This document shows, piece after piece, positions 13,755 through 21,318 of a stretch of DNA of 21,318 nt. The stretch comes from a virus, in the IMG/VR virus record IMGVR_UViG_3300013131_002271, positions 1-21,318 of that record. One strand, 5' to 3'. A program made the translations under genes and the position numbers. The notes beneath the pieces were generated by a model that saw only the letters and a program-made list of their open reading frames with translations, was not told where the DNA came from and ran no database searches. The stretch's first letter is position 1. Every line of letters begins with the position of its first letter.

Positions 13755-14632
13755 TGAGGCCGATTTACGACAACACCGTGATCCAGATCGACATTTCCGA
13801 TGGGGCCTGTCATCTGCGGTGCGCCAACTGCACCCGGATGATCGGCCACCATCGGAACCCGGCCTTTATGCCGATGGATGCGATAATCACGGCCATCGAA
13901 TCGCTGGACGGCTTCACAGGACAGATCGGCATGATGGGCGGGGAGCCCGCGCTGCACCCGCAGTTTCTTGAGGTTCTTACCGTCTGGCGGGAAATGGTGC
14001 CGCGCCGCCGTCGGGCCTTATGGACCTCGGGTTGGAAATGGCGGCAATACAAGGCCGACATCCTAGCCACATTCGACAAGGATTTGATCCATTACAACGA
14101 CCATACCCAAACCACCGGGAAACACCAGCCTCTCTTGGTGGCGATCGACGAAGTGGTTGATGACGAGGAATTGCGGCGCATTCTCATCGACAACTGTCCG
14201 TTCCAGCTTCATTGGAGCGCGGCGATCAACACAAACGGGGCCTTTTTCTGTGAAATTGCGGCGGCCAATGCCAGGGTGTTTGGATTGAAGGGGTACGATG
14301 TCGTGCCCGGCTGGTGGAGGAAAATCCCGGCCGAATTTCGTGATCAGGTTGAAACATTCTGCAATAAATGCTCCGGGGCGTTGCCTTTGCCGAAATTCTC
14401 GGACGGGCGCGGCGGTCGGGACGAGGCGACAATCGACGTGATTTCGCCCGGCAATCTTGAACGGCTCAAGGCGATGGGGTCGCCGAAAGTCGCCAAGGGC
14501 AACTACAGGATTTGGGACAAGAAGCTGTCCCGCACCGAGATCGAGGGGATGCAAGAGGGCTGGCAACCGAGGGAGTTTCGGGATTTCGAGGCCCATTCCC
14601 CGGAAGACGTTTGCAAGGCTATTGCAAGTTAA
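13754..14632 (+). CDS. Radical SAM enzyme
   Basis: 292-aa radical S-adenosylmethionine protein. The cluster motif C-H-L-R-C-A-N-C (C19, C23, C26) is the canonical CX3CX2C binding a 4Fe-4S cluster, and G-M-M-G-G-E-P (59-65) is the SAM-binding GGE motif. Later cysteines C148, C166, C203 and C206 could hold an auxiliary SPASM/Twitch-like cluster. Substrate unknown: the family includes peptide, nucleoside and sugar modifiers. The gene sits inside the morphogenesis operon between scaffold and capsid. The start is ATG 13754, overlapping the scaffold stop as TGATG; a TTG one codon earlier (13751) is also possible. No strong Shine-Dalgarno, so expression is probably coupled and lower than that of the capsid gene. 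Confidence 0.85.
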   Translation: MRPIYDNTVIQIDISDGACHLRCANCTRMIGHHRNPAFMPMDAIITAIESLDGFTGQIGMMGGEPALHPQFLEVLTVWREMVPRRRRALWTSGWKWRQYKADILATFDKDLIHYNDHTQTTGKHQPLLVAIDEVVDDEELRRILIDNCPFQLHWSAAINTNGAFFCEIAAANARVFGLKGYDVVPGWWRKIPAEFRDQVETFCNKCSGALPLPKFSDGRGGRDEATIDVISPGNLERLKAMGSPKVAKGNYRIWDKKLSRTEIEGMQEGWQPREFRDFEAHSPEDVCKAIAS

Positions 14633-14843
14633 CTGAAAATTTGTTAAGTTATCCAAAATCCGGTTATCCGCATAGCGACCCGGATCATTGACCATACCGA
14701 CGCAGCGCCCTGCGTTGCGGGTTAGCGGCCCCACCGGCCGGCAATAAGCAACAAGCAATTCTCGGTGGAAACCCCCGGACTCCGCAAACGGCAGTCATCC
14801 GTAGGCATCGGTTCCGTTCAACCCCATGTTGGAGGAACCACAT
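14633..14843 (+). promoter_or_regulatory. Leader region of the capsid gene
   Basis: A 211-base non-coding gap, the longest inside the late operon. It contains GTTATCC twice (14648-14654 and 14663-14669), an inverted repeat ACGCAG/CTGCGT with a four-base loop (14700-14715), and no T-run. TTGTTA (14641-14646) followed after 17 bp by TTATCC is only a weak promoter match. The gap may be a promoter and mRNA-stabilising leader that raises capsid expression. The only firm element is the GGAGGA at 14831-14836. Confidence 0.4.
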
Positions 14844-15698
14844 ATGGCTTCCACTGCTTTCCAGACGCAGTATCGTCAAGAATTCATTCATGGGTTCGAG
14901 GACAGGCAGTCGATCCTGCGTGCGACCACCGTTCAGGAAGCACAGATCAAGGGAAACACAGCGGTTTTCCTGGTCGCCGATTCCGGTTCGGCCACGGCGC
15001 AGACACGCGGTGTCGATGGCTTGATCGCGGCCCGAAACGACAACCTCACCCAAAACACCTGCACGCTCCGCGAATGGCATGACTTGCCTCGCAAGACCTA
15101 CTTCAACATCTTCGCCAGCCAGGGCGACCAGAAGCGGATCATGCAGGAAACCTCGATGGCGGTCATCAATCGCAAGATCGATGACATTATCATCGCGGAA
15201 CTCGACACGGCGACGAACGACACTGGCACCGCGACAACCGCGAGCCTCGATCTCGTGGTCTATGCCCAGACCGTCCTCGGCAACAACTTCGTCGATATCA
15301 CCGACGAAGACAACCTGTTCGCCCTGGTGTCGCCGGCGTTCTTCGGCATCATGATGCAGACCACGGAGTTTGCGTCCGCCGATTACGTCGAGGTCAAGCC
15401 GTTCACTGGCCCGGCCCGCCGGTTCCGGCGTTGGTGCGGGTTCAACTGGATGACGCATCCCCGTCTGACCGGCTCCATCGGCGCCGGTTCGGACAGCACG
15501 TCGGAACAGTGCTACTTCTACCATCGCAACGCCATTGGTTGTGCCGTCGACAAGGCCGGCCTGGACAGCGTGGTTGGCTATGATGAGGAGCAGGCATACT
15601 CGTTTGTCCGCACCTCGGTTATCATGGGCGCCAAGTTGCTCCAGAACAGCGGCGTCGTGATGGTCAAGCACAACGGCTCCGGCTACACCGCTCAGTAA
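14844..15698 (+). CDS. Major capsid protein
   Basis: 284-aa shell protein, of the type I associate with the Phage_capsid_2-like group in podoviruses. Typical N-terminal pattern: Y-R-Q-E-F-I-x-G-F-E-x-R-Q-S (9-22), K-G-N-T-A-V-F-L-V-A-D-S-G, then W-H-D-L-x-R-K-T and F-A-S-Q-G-D-Q-K-R-I-M-Q. The C-terminal part contains A-Y-S-F-V-R-T-S-V-I-M-G-A-K-L-L. GGAGGA (14831-14836), seven bases before ATG 14844, fixes the start; an ATG at 14826 lies upstream of that site and is not used. Placed after scaffold (with the radical SAM gene between) and before the tail adaptor, as gene 10 is in T7. Confidence 0.87.
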   Translation: MASTAFQTQYRQEFIHGFEDRQSILRATTVQEAQIKGNTAVFLVADSGSATAQTRGVDGLIAARNDNLTQNTCTLREWHDLPRKTYFNIFASQGDQKRIMQETSMAVINRKIDDIIIAELDTATNDTGTATTASLDLVVYAQTVLGNNFVDITDEDNLFALVSPAFFGIMMQTTEFASADYVEVKPFTGPARRFRRWCGFNWMTHPRLTGSIGAGSDSTSEQCYFYHRNAIGCAVDKAGLDSVVGYDEEQAYSFVRTSVIMGAKLLQNSGVVMVKHNGSGYTAQ

Positions 15699-15712
15699 AG
15701 GAGGAGGGTAAG

Positions 15713-16006
15713 ATGGCTTTTTCCTACGAGGGTACGACTTCCACATCGCCCAATCCTCCGCGTCTGATGTCGCAGACTATCGCATCGACGGCCGGGCGGA
15801 CTTGGGTCTACACGTCGACGGCCGTTTCTTCGGATATCTCGGCCGCCGGCCTCATCACCGACGGCTACTACCTCGGCATGAAGGGGGGCGACATGCTCAT
15901 CCACTTCACGTCGACGGGTGGTGTCGTCACATCCCACAGCGTGCTCACCGTCACATCGACGGGAGTTACCTTGAGTGCCGGGACCACGATCGGTCTCGGA
16001 TCGTGA
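15713..16006 (+). CDS. Small Ser/Thr-rich protein following capsid, 97 aa
   Basis: Conserved-looking companion of capsid genes in this phage type: S-P-N-P-P-R-L near 12-18, W-V-Y-T-S-T near 31-36, I-T-D-G-Y-Y-L-G-M-K near 48-57 and a C-terminal V-T-V/T-L-S-A-G-T-T-I-G-L-G-S end. Beta-rich, no membrane segment. A very strong AAAGGAGGAGGG (15698-15707) overlaps the capsid stop, implying high expression, as for a decoration or stabilising protein. The function is inferred from position and composition only. Confidence 0.72.
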   Translation: MAFSYEGTTSTSPNPPRLMSQTIASTAGRTWVYTSTAVSSDISAAGLITDGYYLGMKGGDMLIHFTSTGGVVTSHSVLTVTSTGVTLSAGTTIGLGS

Positions 16007-16032
16007 TCTTTCTTCTACAGTCCAAACTTGAC

Positions 16033-16060
16033 AGGGCGGCCTTTGTGCCGCCCTATCTTT
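16033..16060 (+). terminator. Hairpin between capsid and tail genes
   Basis: AGGGCGGC (16033-16040), loop CTTTGT, GCCGCCCT (16047-16054), then ATCTTT. The stem is a perfect 8 bp, but the T-run is short and interrupted, so it is likely a partial terminator or RNA-stability hairpin. The next gene's AGGAGG starts immediately after it (16061), so readthrough must occur for the tail genes unless another promoter exists. Confidence 0.6.
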
Positions 16061-16070
16061 AGGAGGAATC

Positions 16071-16541
16071 ATGGAAACTGAAACTGAGACCCGGAAATTC
16101 GTCGCGCCAGTACAGAAGAAACGGCTTCACGAAGGAAAACTGAATATCGCCACGCAGGTCAGGCGGCATTTGTTCGCCTATCTCCCCGTGGGAACGGTCG
16201 AGGCCGATATCCTGAATCCTGACTTCTGGGCGCACGTATCCGCGCAGGTTCAGCCTTTGGATATCGTCGAAACCATCTGCGAAGACGGCAGTTGGGAAGG
16301 ACTCTACAGGGTGATGTACGTCTCCAAGGGGGACGTGCGGCTGCACCGGCTCTACATGGTCGCCCACAAGACGCTTGTCGAGGCGGTCTCAGGCCCCGGA
16401 TACGACATCGCGTGGAAGGGGCCGGTCGCCAAGTGGGCAATCATCAAGGCCGATACCAAAGAAATCGTCAAGGGCGGCTTCTTCCCGAAGGATGCCGCCG
16501 CCGAAGCCCTGAAAGACCTTCTCAAAAACCTGAAGGAGTAG
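16071..16541 (+). CDS. Conserved phage protein, 156 aa
   Basis: Protein of a type often found between capsid and tail-adaptor genes in podoviruses. Acidic Thr/Glu start, then N-P-D-F-W-A-H-V-S-A-Q-V-Q-P-L-D-I-V-E (about 49-67), E-D-G-S-W-E-G-L-Y-R-V (about 71-81), and a C-terminal G-P-x-A-K-W-A-I-I-K-A-D-T-K-E-I-V-K-G-G-F (about 117-137), resembling a small beta domain that reads a W-x-V-I-R-x-x-D-G-x-V motif. No catalytic residues stand out. AGGAGG (16061-16066) four bases before the ATG sets the start. It may be a head-completion or virion accessory protein; not proven. Confidence 0.68.
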   Translation: METETETRKFVAPVQKKRLHEGKLNIATQVRRHLFAYLPVGTVEADILNPDFWAHVSAQVQPLDIVETICEDGSWEGLYRVMYVSKGDVRLHRLYMVAHKTLVEAVSGPGYDIAWKGPVAKWAIIKADTKEIVKGGFFPKDAAAEALKDLLKNLKE

Positions 16542-16544
16542 GCC

Positions 16545-17192
16545 ATGGCCCAGAACCAATTGGCCGTTTACAACATCGCCATGCGGGCGCTTGGCGAGCG
16601 GTCCATCGGATCGCTCACCGAGGAAACCGAGGCGCGGCGCGTCATGGACGAAATCTGGAATTCCGGTGACGGTGCCGTGAAGTATCTTCTCGAACAGGGC
16701 CATTGGGATTTCGGGACGCGGGCTGTCCTGATCGACTCGGACGCGGACATTACTCCATCGTTCGGGTACAGCTACGCTTTCACGCGGCCGACCGATTTCG
16801 TTTACCTCAACGCGCTGTCGGCCGATGAGTATTTTTCGGTCCCCCTCACGGACTATGAGCCGGAGGGGGCCTATTTTTACGCCGATGTCGACCCGCTTTA
16901 CATGAGTTACGTCTCGGACGATGCCAGTTACGGGTCCGACATGACCAAATGGCCGGAATCGTTCATGTTGTGGAGCGGGCACTGGATGGCCGTACAGGCG
17001 GCTCCCCGGCTCAAGAACGATCTCGACATGGAGCGTCTTGAAAAACGGACGACGCGGCTGTTGTCCGATGCCCGGTCCAAGGATGCCAATTCGGCGCCGG
17101 CCCGGTTCCCGCCGATGGGGGGGTGGGCGTCGGCGCGACTGGGCGGCAGGGTGCGCCGTGACAGGGGAAGCCGCTCGCGGCTGATCGGATAA
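16545..17192 (+). CDS. Tail adaptor protein (T7 gp11 / tail tubular A-like)
   Basis: 215-aa adaptor expected to form the ring between portal and nozzle. Pattern: N-x-A-M-R-A-L-G-E-R-S-I-G-S-L-T-E-E-T-E-A-R-R (about 10-32), typical of the gp11-like head-tail connector family; W-D-F-G-T-R-A near 53-59; and F-x-R-P-T-D-F-V-Y-L near 79-88. The C-terminus is basic and Arg/Gly-rich. AAGGAG (16533-16538) six bases before the ATG. The TAA stop is directly followed by the in-frame ATG of the nozzle gene. Order and length agree with T7 gene 11. Confidence 0.83.
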   Translation: MAQNQLAVYNIAMRALGERSIGSLTEETEARRVMDEIWNSGDGAVKYLLEQGHWDFGTRAVLIDSDADITPSFGYSYAFTRPTDFVYLNALSADEYFSVPLTDYEPEGAYFYADVDPLYMSYVSDDASYGSDMTKWPESFMLWSGHWMAVQAAPRLKNDLDMERLEKRTTRLLSDARSKDANSAPARFPPMGGWASARLGGRVRRDRGSRSRLIG

Positions 17193-20003
17193 ATGACCCG
17201 CCAGAACGTCCCGCTGCATACATTCAATCGAGGACGCATCTCGACGCTGGCGCTTGCCAGGACCGATCTTGATCGCACGCGGATGTCGGCGGAAATCCAG
17301 ACCAATTGGATGCCGAGAACGTTGGGGTCGATGATGCTCCGGCCAGGCCTGGGGTACATCAACGAGACCTACAACAATCTCAGATGCCGCATGGCGCCCT
17401 TCGTGTTCCGGGCGACCGACACGGCGATGATGGAATTCACGTCGACTCGCATTCGGTTCTACATCAATCCGCCCTATACGACATCCACGAACGGCGGGTT
17501 GATGACGCGGAGTTTTGTCAAGTCGTCCGCCACGAATGGGACCTTTTCATCGAGTCTTACCGGCTGGACGGATGCCGACGATTCCGGTTCGTCGTCGATC
17601 TGGGTGACGGGCAACTACATGGGCTTGGCCGGCACCAAGTACAAGACGGCACGGCGCCGGCAGGAAATCGCTGTTCCGGCGACGGATACGAACGTCGAGC
17701 ACGGTATCCGCATCACGGTCGAGCGTGGCAAGCCGAAGGTCAAGATAGGCTCTGCGGCTGGCAATGATGATTACGTTGTCGAGACTGAACTTCGGCCCGG
17801 AACCTATTCATTCTGTCTCGTGCCGAGCAGCAACATCCACGTCGAATTTTCGGCGAATACGGAATACCTGAGCCTAGTCAAATCCATTGCGATCGAAAGT
17901 ACGAACGTCGGCTTGAGCGAAACCGGCGTGGTCAGCCTTCCGGCGCCGTGGGGGGAATCGGACCTTGATAACCTCCGGTGGGAGCAGTCCGGCGATGTGC
18001 TGTTCTTGGCCTGCGGCTCAACCGTTCCGCAGCAGAGGATCGAACGATACGGGGCTGGTTCGTCGACTGGTTCATGGGCCATCGTGGATTACGTGACCGA
18101 AGACGGGCCGTTCGGCAACATCAATACGGGAAGCAAAAGGATCAACCCGAGCGGACTTTCCGGCGATATCACGCTTCAGGCCAGCGAGCCGCTGTTTCAC
18201 AAGACGAAGCATGTCGGTGCCCTGTTCCGGTTGACATCGGTCGGACAGGATGTGCAGACGAATATCACGGGCAGCGATCAGTGGTCCGATGACATCCGGG
18301 TTTCGGGCGTCGGCAGCGGCCGTCAGTTCTCGATCCTGATTACGCAGTCCACCGGGTTTACCTCGACGATCCGGGTTCAACGTTCTGTTGGGGAGACCGG
18401 AAGCTGGTCGAATGTTTCCGGCCTGTCGTATACGTCGACGCAGGACACGACCTATACGGATTCGCTGGACAACCAGATTGCGTTCTACCGCATCGGTGCC
18501 GGCTCGACGGACTACACGGATGGCACGGCGCACGTCGAATTGAGTTACTCGGCCGGCGGCATCACGGGCGTTGCAAAGATCGTCGCTGTGACATCCTCGA
18601 CGAACACCGATTCGACCGCTGCGTCCGCAATCGTTTTGAACAATCTGGGTTCGACGGCGGCCACGGACCTCTGGAGCGAGGGCGACTGGTCGATCCTGCG
18701 GGGCTATCCATCAGCGGTCGCTTTCCATGAAGGCCGACTGTGGTGGGCCGGGAAATCGAAGATATGGGGGTCTGTCTCGGACGCCTATGAGAGTTTCGAT
18801 CCCGACACGGAAGGGGATTCCGGGCCGATCAATCGGTCCATCGGGTTCGGGCCGGTGGATAAAATACAATGGATGACCTCGCTTGGACGGCTGATCATCG
18901 GAACCGGGGGTAACGAGATACAGGTCAAGACTGGGACTCTGGACGACCCGATCACGCCGACGAACTTCAACCTCCGCGCGGTGTCCAACCAAGGGTCCGC
19001 CAACGTTCAGGCCGTTACGATCGACAATCGCGCCTTGTTCACGCAGAGGGGCGGAACACGGGCGATGGAGACGGCCTATTCCGGCAATTCGCTGGATTAC
19101 GAGACGGCCGACCGCACCGTTCTGATCCCCGAGATGGGGAACCCGTCTTTCACAAAAATGGCCGTTCAGCGCCAACCCGATACACGGCTGCATTGCGTGC
19201 GCGGCTCTACGGATGGTACGGTTGCCGTGCTGGTTTCGGACCCGGCTGAGGATGTGACGTGTTGGGTGGACATCAACACGGGAGATGCCGATGGCGTGAA
19301 TGGCGTCGTCGAGGATGTTGTGGTTCTGCCCGGAATCGGAGAGGATTCGGTTTTCTATCAGGTCAAGCGCGAGATCAACGGTTCAACGCATCGGTTCATC
19401 GAGAAGTGGGCGAAGGAATCGGAGGCCGTCGGCGGTCCGATCACGAAGCTGGTTGATTCCCATATCGTGCAGGAATCGACGGCGACGACGCTTGTTACCG
19501 GGCTTGACCACCTTATCGGTGAGACGGTGGCGGCGTGGGGGGGCACCGGCAAGGATTTGGGGACGTATACAGTCGTCGCGTCGAGTTCCGGCTCCACGCA
19601 AGGGCAGATCACTCTGTCCGAAGCCTCGACAAGCACGGTGGTCGGGCTTCCGTACACGGCGTGGTTCAAGTCGGTCAAGCTGGCCTATGCGGCACAGATG
19701 GGAACGGCGCTGACGCAAAAGAAGCGGGTAAACCATTTGGGCCTGATCGCGCAAAATCTTCATGCGCGCGGCTTGCAGTTCGGTCCGGCGACATCGACGA
19801 GCATTTACGGATTTGACAATCTGCCGCCGGTCGAATCATCGGCGGTTTCCACGGACACGGTGTACTCGGCATACGATGAAACGCCGATTCCGTTCCCCGG
19901 AACGTATGATACAGATAGCAGGATTGTGTTGAAGGCGGCCTCACCGAGGCCGGCAACGGTGTTGGGAGCAATCATTGACATCGAAACGAAGGAAAAAGTC
20001 TGA
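17193..20003 (+). CDS. Tail nozzle protein (T7 gp12 / tail tubular B-like)
   Basis: 936-aa tail protein expected to form the hexameric nozzle below the adaptor. The N-terminal pattern R-Q-N-V-P-L-H-T-F-N-R-G-R-I-S-T-L-A-L-A-R (3-23) and N-W-M-P-R-T-L-G-S-M-M-L-R-P-G near 38-52 are hallmarks of this family. The rest is beta-rich and Ser/Thr/Gly-rich, with A-F-H-E-G-R-L-W-W-A-G near 509-519. It is somewhat longer than T7 gp12 (about 794 aa). The start abuts the previous stop in the same frame without a clear Shine-Dalgarno, so reinitiation is likely. It overlaps the next gene by 29 bases. Confidence 0.85.
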   Translation: MTRQNVPLHTFNRGRISTLALARTDLDRTRMSAEIQTNWMPRTLGSMMLRPGLGYINETYNNLRCRMAPFVFRATDTAMMEFTSTRIRFYINPPYTTSTNGGLMTRSFVKSSATNGTFSSSLTGWTDADDSGSSSIWVTGNYMGLAGTKYKTARRRQEIAVPATDTNVEHGIRITVERGKPKVKIGSAAGNDDYVVETELRPGTYSFCLVPSSNIHVEFSANTEYLSLVKSIAIESTNVGLSETGVVSLPAPWGESDLDNLRWEQSGDVLFLACGSTVPQQRIERYGAGSSTGSWAIVDYVTEDGPFGNINTGSKRINPSGLSGDITLQASEPLFHKTKHVGALFRLTSVGQDVQTNITGSDQWSDDIRVSGVGSGRQFSILITQSTGFTSTIRVQRSVGETGSWSNVSGLSYTSTQDTTYTDSLDNQIAFYRIGAGSTDYTDGTAHVELSYSAGGITGVAKIVAVTSSTNTDSTAASAIVLNNLGSTAATDLWSEGDWSILRGYPSAVAFHEGRLWWAGKSKIWGSVSDAYESFDPDTEGDSGPINRSIGFGPVDKIQWMTSLGRLIIGTGGNEIQVKTGTLDDPITPTNFNLRAVSNQGSANVQAVTIDNRALFTQRGGTRAMETAYSGNSLDYETADRTVLIPEMGNPSFTKMAVQRQPDTRLHCVRGSTDGTVAVLVSDPAEDVTCWVDINTGDADGVNGVVEDVVVLPGIGEDSVFYQVKREINGSTHRFIEKWAKESEAVGGPITKLVDSHIVQESTATTLVTGLDHLIGETVAAWGGTGKDLGTYTVVASSSGSTQGQITLSEASTSTVVGLPYTAWFKSVKLAYAAQMGTALTQKKRVNHLGLIAQNLHARGLQFGPATSTSIYGFDNLPPVESSAVSTDTVYSAYDETPIPFPGTYDTDSRIVLKAASPRPATVLGAIIDIETKEKV

Positions 20004-20334
20004 ACTGACGATCCGTTCGGCAACGGGTGCCGATTTCCTGGCGTTCTACGGAACGGAGCCGCCCCTGACGGTGCGAGCCATCGCGGCAGTGAAGGATGGC
20101 CGTGTAGTCGGTATTGGCGGGTACTACCTGGACAACGGCATGGCGGTGGCGTTCACGGACATCAACGATGAAATGACGAAGCGTGACAAGATCGCCGGAG
20201 GAAGGGCGGTCATCAACTTGTTGAAGCGGTTCGGCGGCCGGATTGTCGCCGAGCCGGGAGAGAATGGACCTGTAGCCATGAAGCACTTCGGGTTCACCGA
20301 GAGAGGCGGGGTCTGGGGCTATGACCGGAATTGA
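19975..20334 (+). CDS. GNAT-like protein (T7 gp13 position)
   Basis: 119-aa protein with a GNAT-type acetyltransferase layout: L-T-I-R-S-A-T-G-A-D-F-L-A-F-Y (11-25), a central G-R-V-V-G-I-G-G-Y-Y strand pair (about 42-51), and a final H-F-G-F-T-E strand. It occupies the slot of T7 gene 13, whose product family is related to acetyltransferases; it may be a virion-assembly protein without enzyme activity. The start is TTG 19975 with GGGAG (19964-19968) six bases upstream, overlapping the nozzle gene by 29 bases. No ATG is suitably placed. It overlaps the next gene by 14 bases. Confidence 0.7.
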   Translation: MTSKRRKKSELTIRSATGADFLAFYGTEPPLTVRAIAAVKDGRVVGIGGYYLDNGMAVAFTDINDEMTKRDKIAGGRAVINLLKRFGGRIVAEPGENGPVAMKHFGFTERGGVWGYDRN

Positions 20335-20989
20335 ACTGTTTACTGTTGCCGGGACGGCCGTAACGCTTGGGGATGCCGCCTTGGCGGCGTCAACGCTTAT
20401 TGGTGCGGCCGGGGCGATACAACAGGGGCAAGCCCAGAAAGCGTATGGGCAGGCTCAATACAATACTGCCGTCCAAGCCCAGAAGATGGCCGAGAACCGC
20501 GCCCAAGCTATGGAGCGGCAGGCCGGGCAGGAGCGGGCATCATCGCAGCGGGCCGCTATCGAGGACCGGCGGCAATCCCGGCTGGCTACGTCACGGATAC
20601 AGGCGGTTTCGGCGGCCGGTGGCGGCGGCGCGCTGGACCCGACAATCACCGACATTACGGGTGACGTGATGCGGCAGGGCGATATCGCCGCGATGACATC
20701 GCTTTACGAAGGCGGCGAGCGCGCCAAGTCGCTGGAATACGGTGCCGCGCTGGAAAGAGCGGGCGGTCAAGGCGAACTCTATGCTGGACAAGTGGCGCGA
20801 GCGATGGGCAACGCGGCGGCCAGCCGGTCCTATTTGACCGCCGGCGGCAATATCCTTGCCGGATACGCTGGTCTTGAGGAACGTTGGGCCAAGCGGGCGG
20901 CGAGGAATACGCTTCTGGAATCCGAAGGTGGAAGCTCGTTGTACCGGCGGTACGGGAGCGATCCGATCTACGACAGTGATTATTGGTAG
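20321..20989 (+). CDS. Internal virion protein (T7 gp14-like)
   Basis: 222-aa Ala/Gln/Gly-rich protein. A hydrophobic N-terminal stretch (about 5-33: F-T-V-A-G-T-A-V-T, then A-A-S-T-L-I-G-A-A-G-A-I) is followed by a long charged helical region with Q-A-Q-K repeats (35-90), a small Gly-rich linker (A-A-G-G-G-G-A-L) and another helix-rich part. This matches the composition of gp14-type ejection proteins, which insert into the outer membrane of the host during DNA entry. Length and position (after the gp13-like gene, before the next internal protein) agree with T7. Low sequence conservation is usual in this family, so the call leans on context. Confidence 0.7.
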   Translation: MTGIELFTVAGTAVTLGDAALAASTLIGAAGAIQQGQAQKAYGQAQYNTAVQAQKMAENRAQAMERQAGQERASSQRAAIEDRRQSRLATSRIQAVSAAGGGGALDPTITDITGDVMRQGDIAAMTSLYEGGERAKSLEYGAALERAGGQGELYAGQVARAMGNAAASRSYLTAGGNILAGYAGLEERWAKRAARNTLLESEGGSSLYRRYGSDPIYDSDYW

Positions 20990-20998
20990 GAGATTGAG

Positions 20999-21318
20999 AT
21001 GCCGATGATTCCTGACGACCGTGGCGCGCGGCCGGTTCCGCGTCCGAGTTTTGCGGTTCCCGGCAGCGAGGGTGCCGTACCGGGGTTGCGACGCGCGGCG
21101 GTGATTGGCGCGCAAGGGCAGATGGACGCCGCGAGCGATACGGTACGCGGAGCGCAGACATTGGGCCGCGCATCCGAATCGTTGAAGGCGGGCGACGCGG
21201 CGCGGGCGGCGGCGCTCGCCCGTATCCAGAGTCGAGAGGATTCCATTGCCAACATCAATGCGGTATCGGCTTTCGACCGTCAATCCAACGACGAACTGAT
21301 TCGCGTCAGCGGGGAAGA
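20999..21318 (+). CDS. Next internal virion protein, partial (5' end only)
   Basis: Open frame from ATG 20999 to the right edge without a stop; 106 codons are visible. AGGAG (20988-20992) overlaps the preceding TAG stop and lies six bases before the ATG. Sequence: M-P-M-I-P-D-D-R-G-A-R-P-V-P-R-P, then an Ala/Arg/Gln-rich helical region with A-A-R-A-A-A-L-A-R. By position this would be a gp15- or gp16-like ejection protein, possibly large, but the visible part has no diagnostic motif. Confidence 0.65.
   Translation, partial: MPMIPDDRGARPVPRPSFAVPGSEGAVPGLRRAAVIGAQGQMDAASDTVRGAQTLGRASESLKAGDAARAAALARIQSREDSIANINAVSAFDRQSNDELIRVSGE

Noticed and set aside
18193-18203. Second parS-like half site (TGTTTCAC) in the nozzle gene
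   Set aside because: Only one half of the palindrome is present; the other half does not match.

Overview
The window is most likely the late (morphogenesis) region of a tailed phage or prophage with T7-like (podovirus) architecture. From about 1389 to the right edge every gene lies on the + strand and neighbours are tightly packed, mostly overlapping by 1-30 bases or separated by one Shine-Dalgarno. The order portal, scaffold, major capsid, gp11-like adaptor, gp12-like nozzle, small GNAT/gp13-like protein, gp14-like protein, next internal virion protein follows the T7 gene 8-15 order. The DNA is visibly GC-rich, and the structural proteins resemble those I associate with podoviruses of alphaproteobacteria; the host group is an inference of moderate confidence. 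No RNA polymerase, lysis, integrase or replication gene is visible, so lytic versus temperate cannot be decided.

Left end (1-1388): mostly non-coding and repeat-rich. It holds short direct repeats, a cluster of seven GAACG motifs, one small unknown gene (675-1049), then a palindromic operator-like site (1022-1040), a strong sigma70-type promoter (1046-1073), two arrays of a degenerate CGCNN pentamer (1119-1178 and 1208-1262), a GC hairpin and an intrinsic terminator (1353-1374). This looks like a transcription unit for a non-coding RNA of about 295 nt.

1389-7921: a small conserved phage gene and the terminase small subunit, then about 5.8 kb of cargo before the terminase large subunit. The cargo encodes an N-acetyl-sugar amidotransferase, a sugar-1-phosphate nucleotidyltransferase, a CMP-nonulosonate synthetase homologue, a family-2 glycosyltransferase, a SAM methyltransferase and a DUF115/MptE-like protein with a coiled-coil tail. 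Two small Ser/Thr-rich beta-type proteins are interleaved. Together these resemble pieces of a pseudaminic/legionaminic-type glycosylation pathway without the nonulosonate synthase, so a host precursor would probably be used.

7922-10600: the terminase large subunit, interrupted exactly in its Walker A motif (GK/T) by a 358-residue intein with a LAGLIDADG endonuclease. The intein lacks the N-terminal nucleophile and carries the Trp-Cys-Thr signature of class 3 inteins.

10613-21318: small conserved protein, portal, Bbp19-like protein, scaffold (its gene contains a near-consensus chromosomal parS site), a radical SAM enzyme placed between scaffold and capsid, major capsid protein, two small conserved virion-region proteins, tail adaptor, tail nozzle, GNAT-like protein and internal virion proteins; the last runs off the edge. 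The most unusual items are the class 3 intein, the glycan island, the radical SAM gene, the parS-like site and the pentamer-array RNA candidate.
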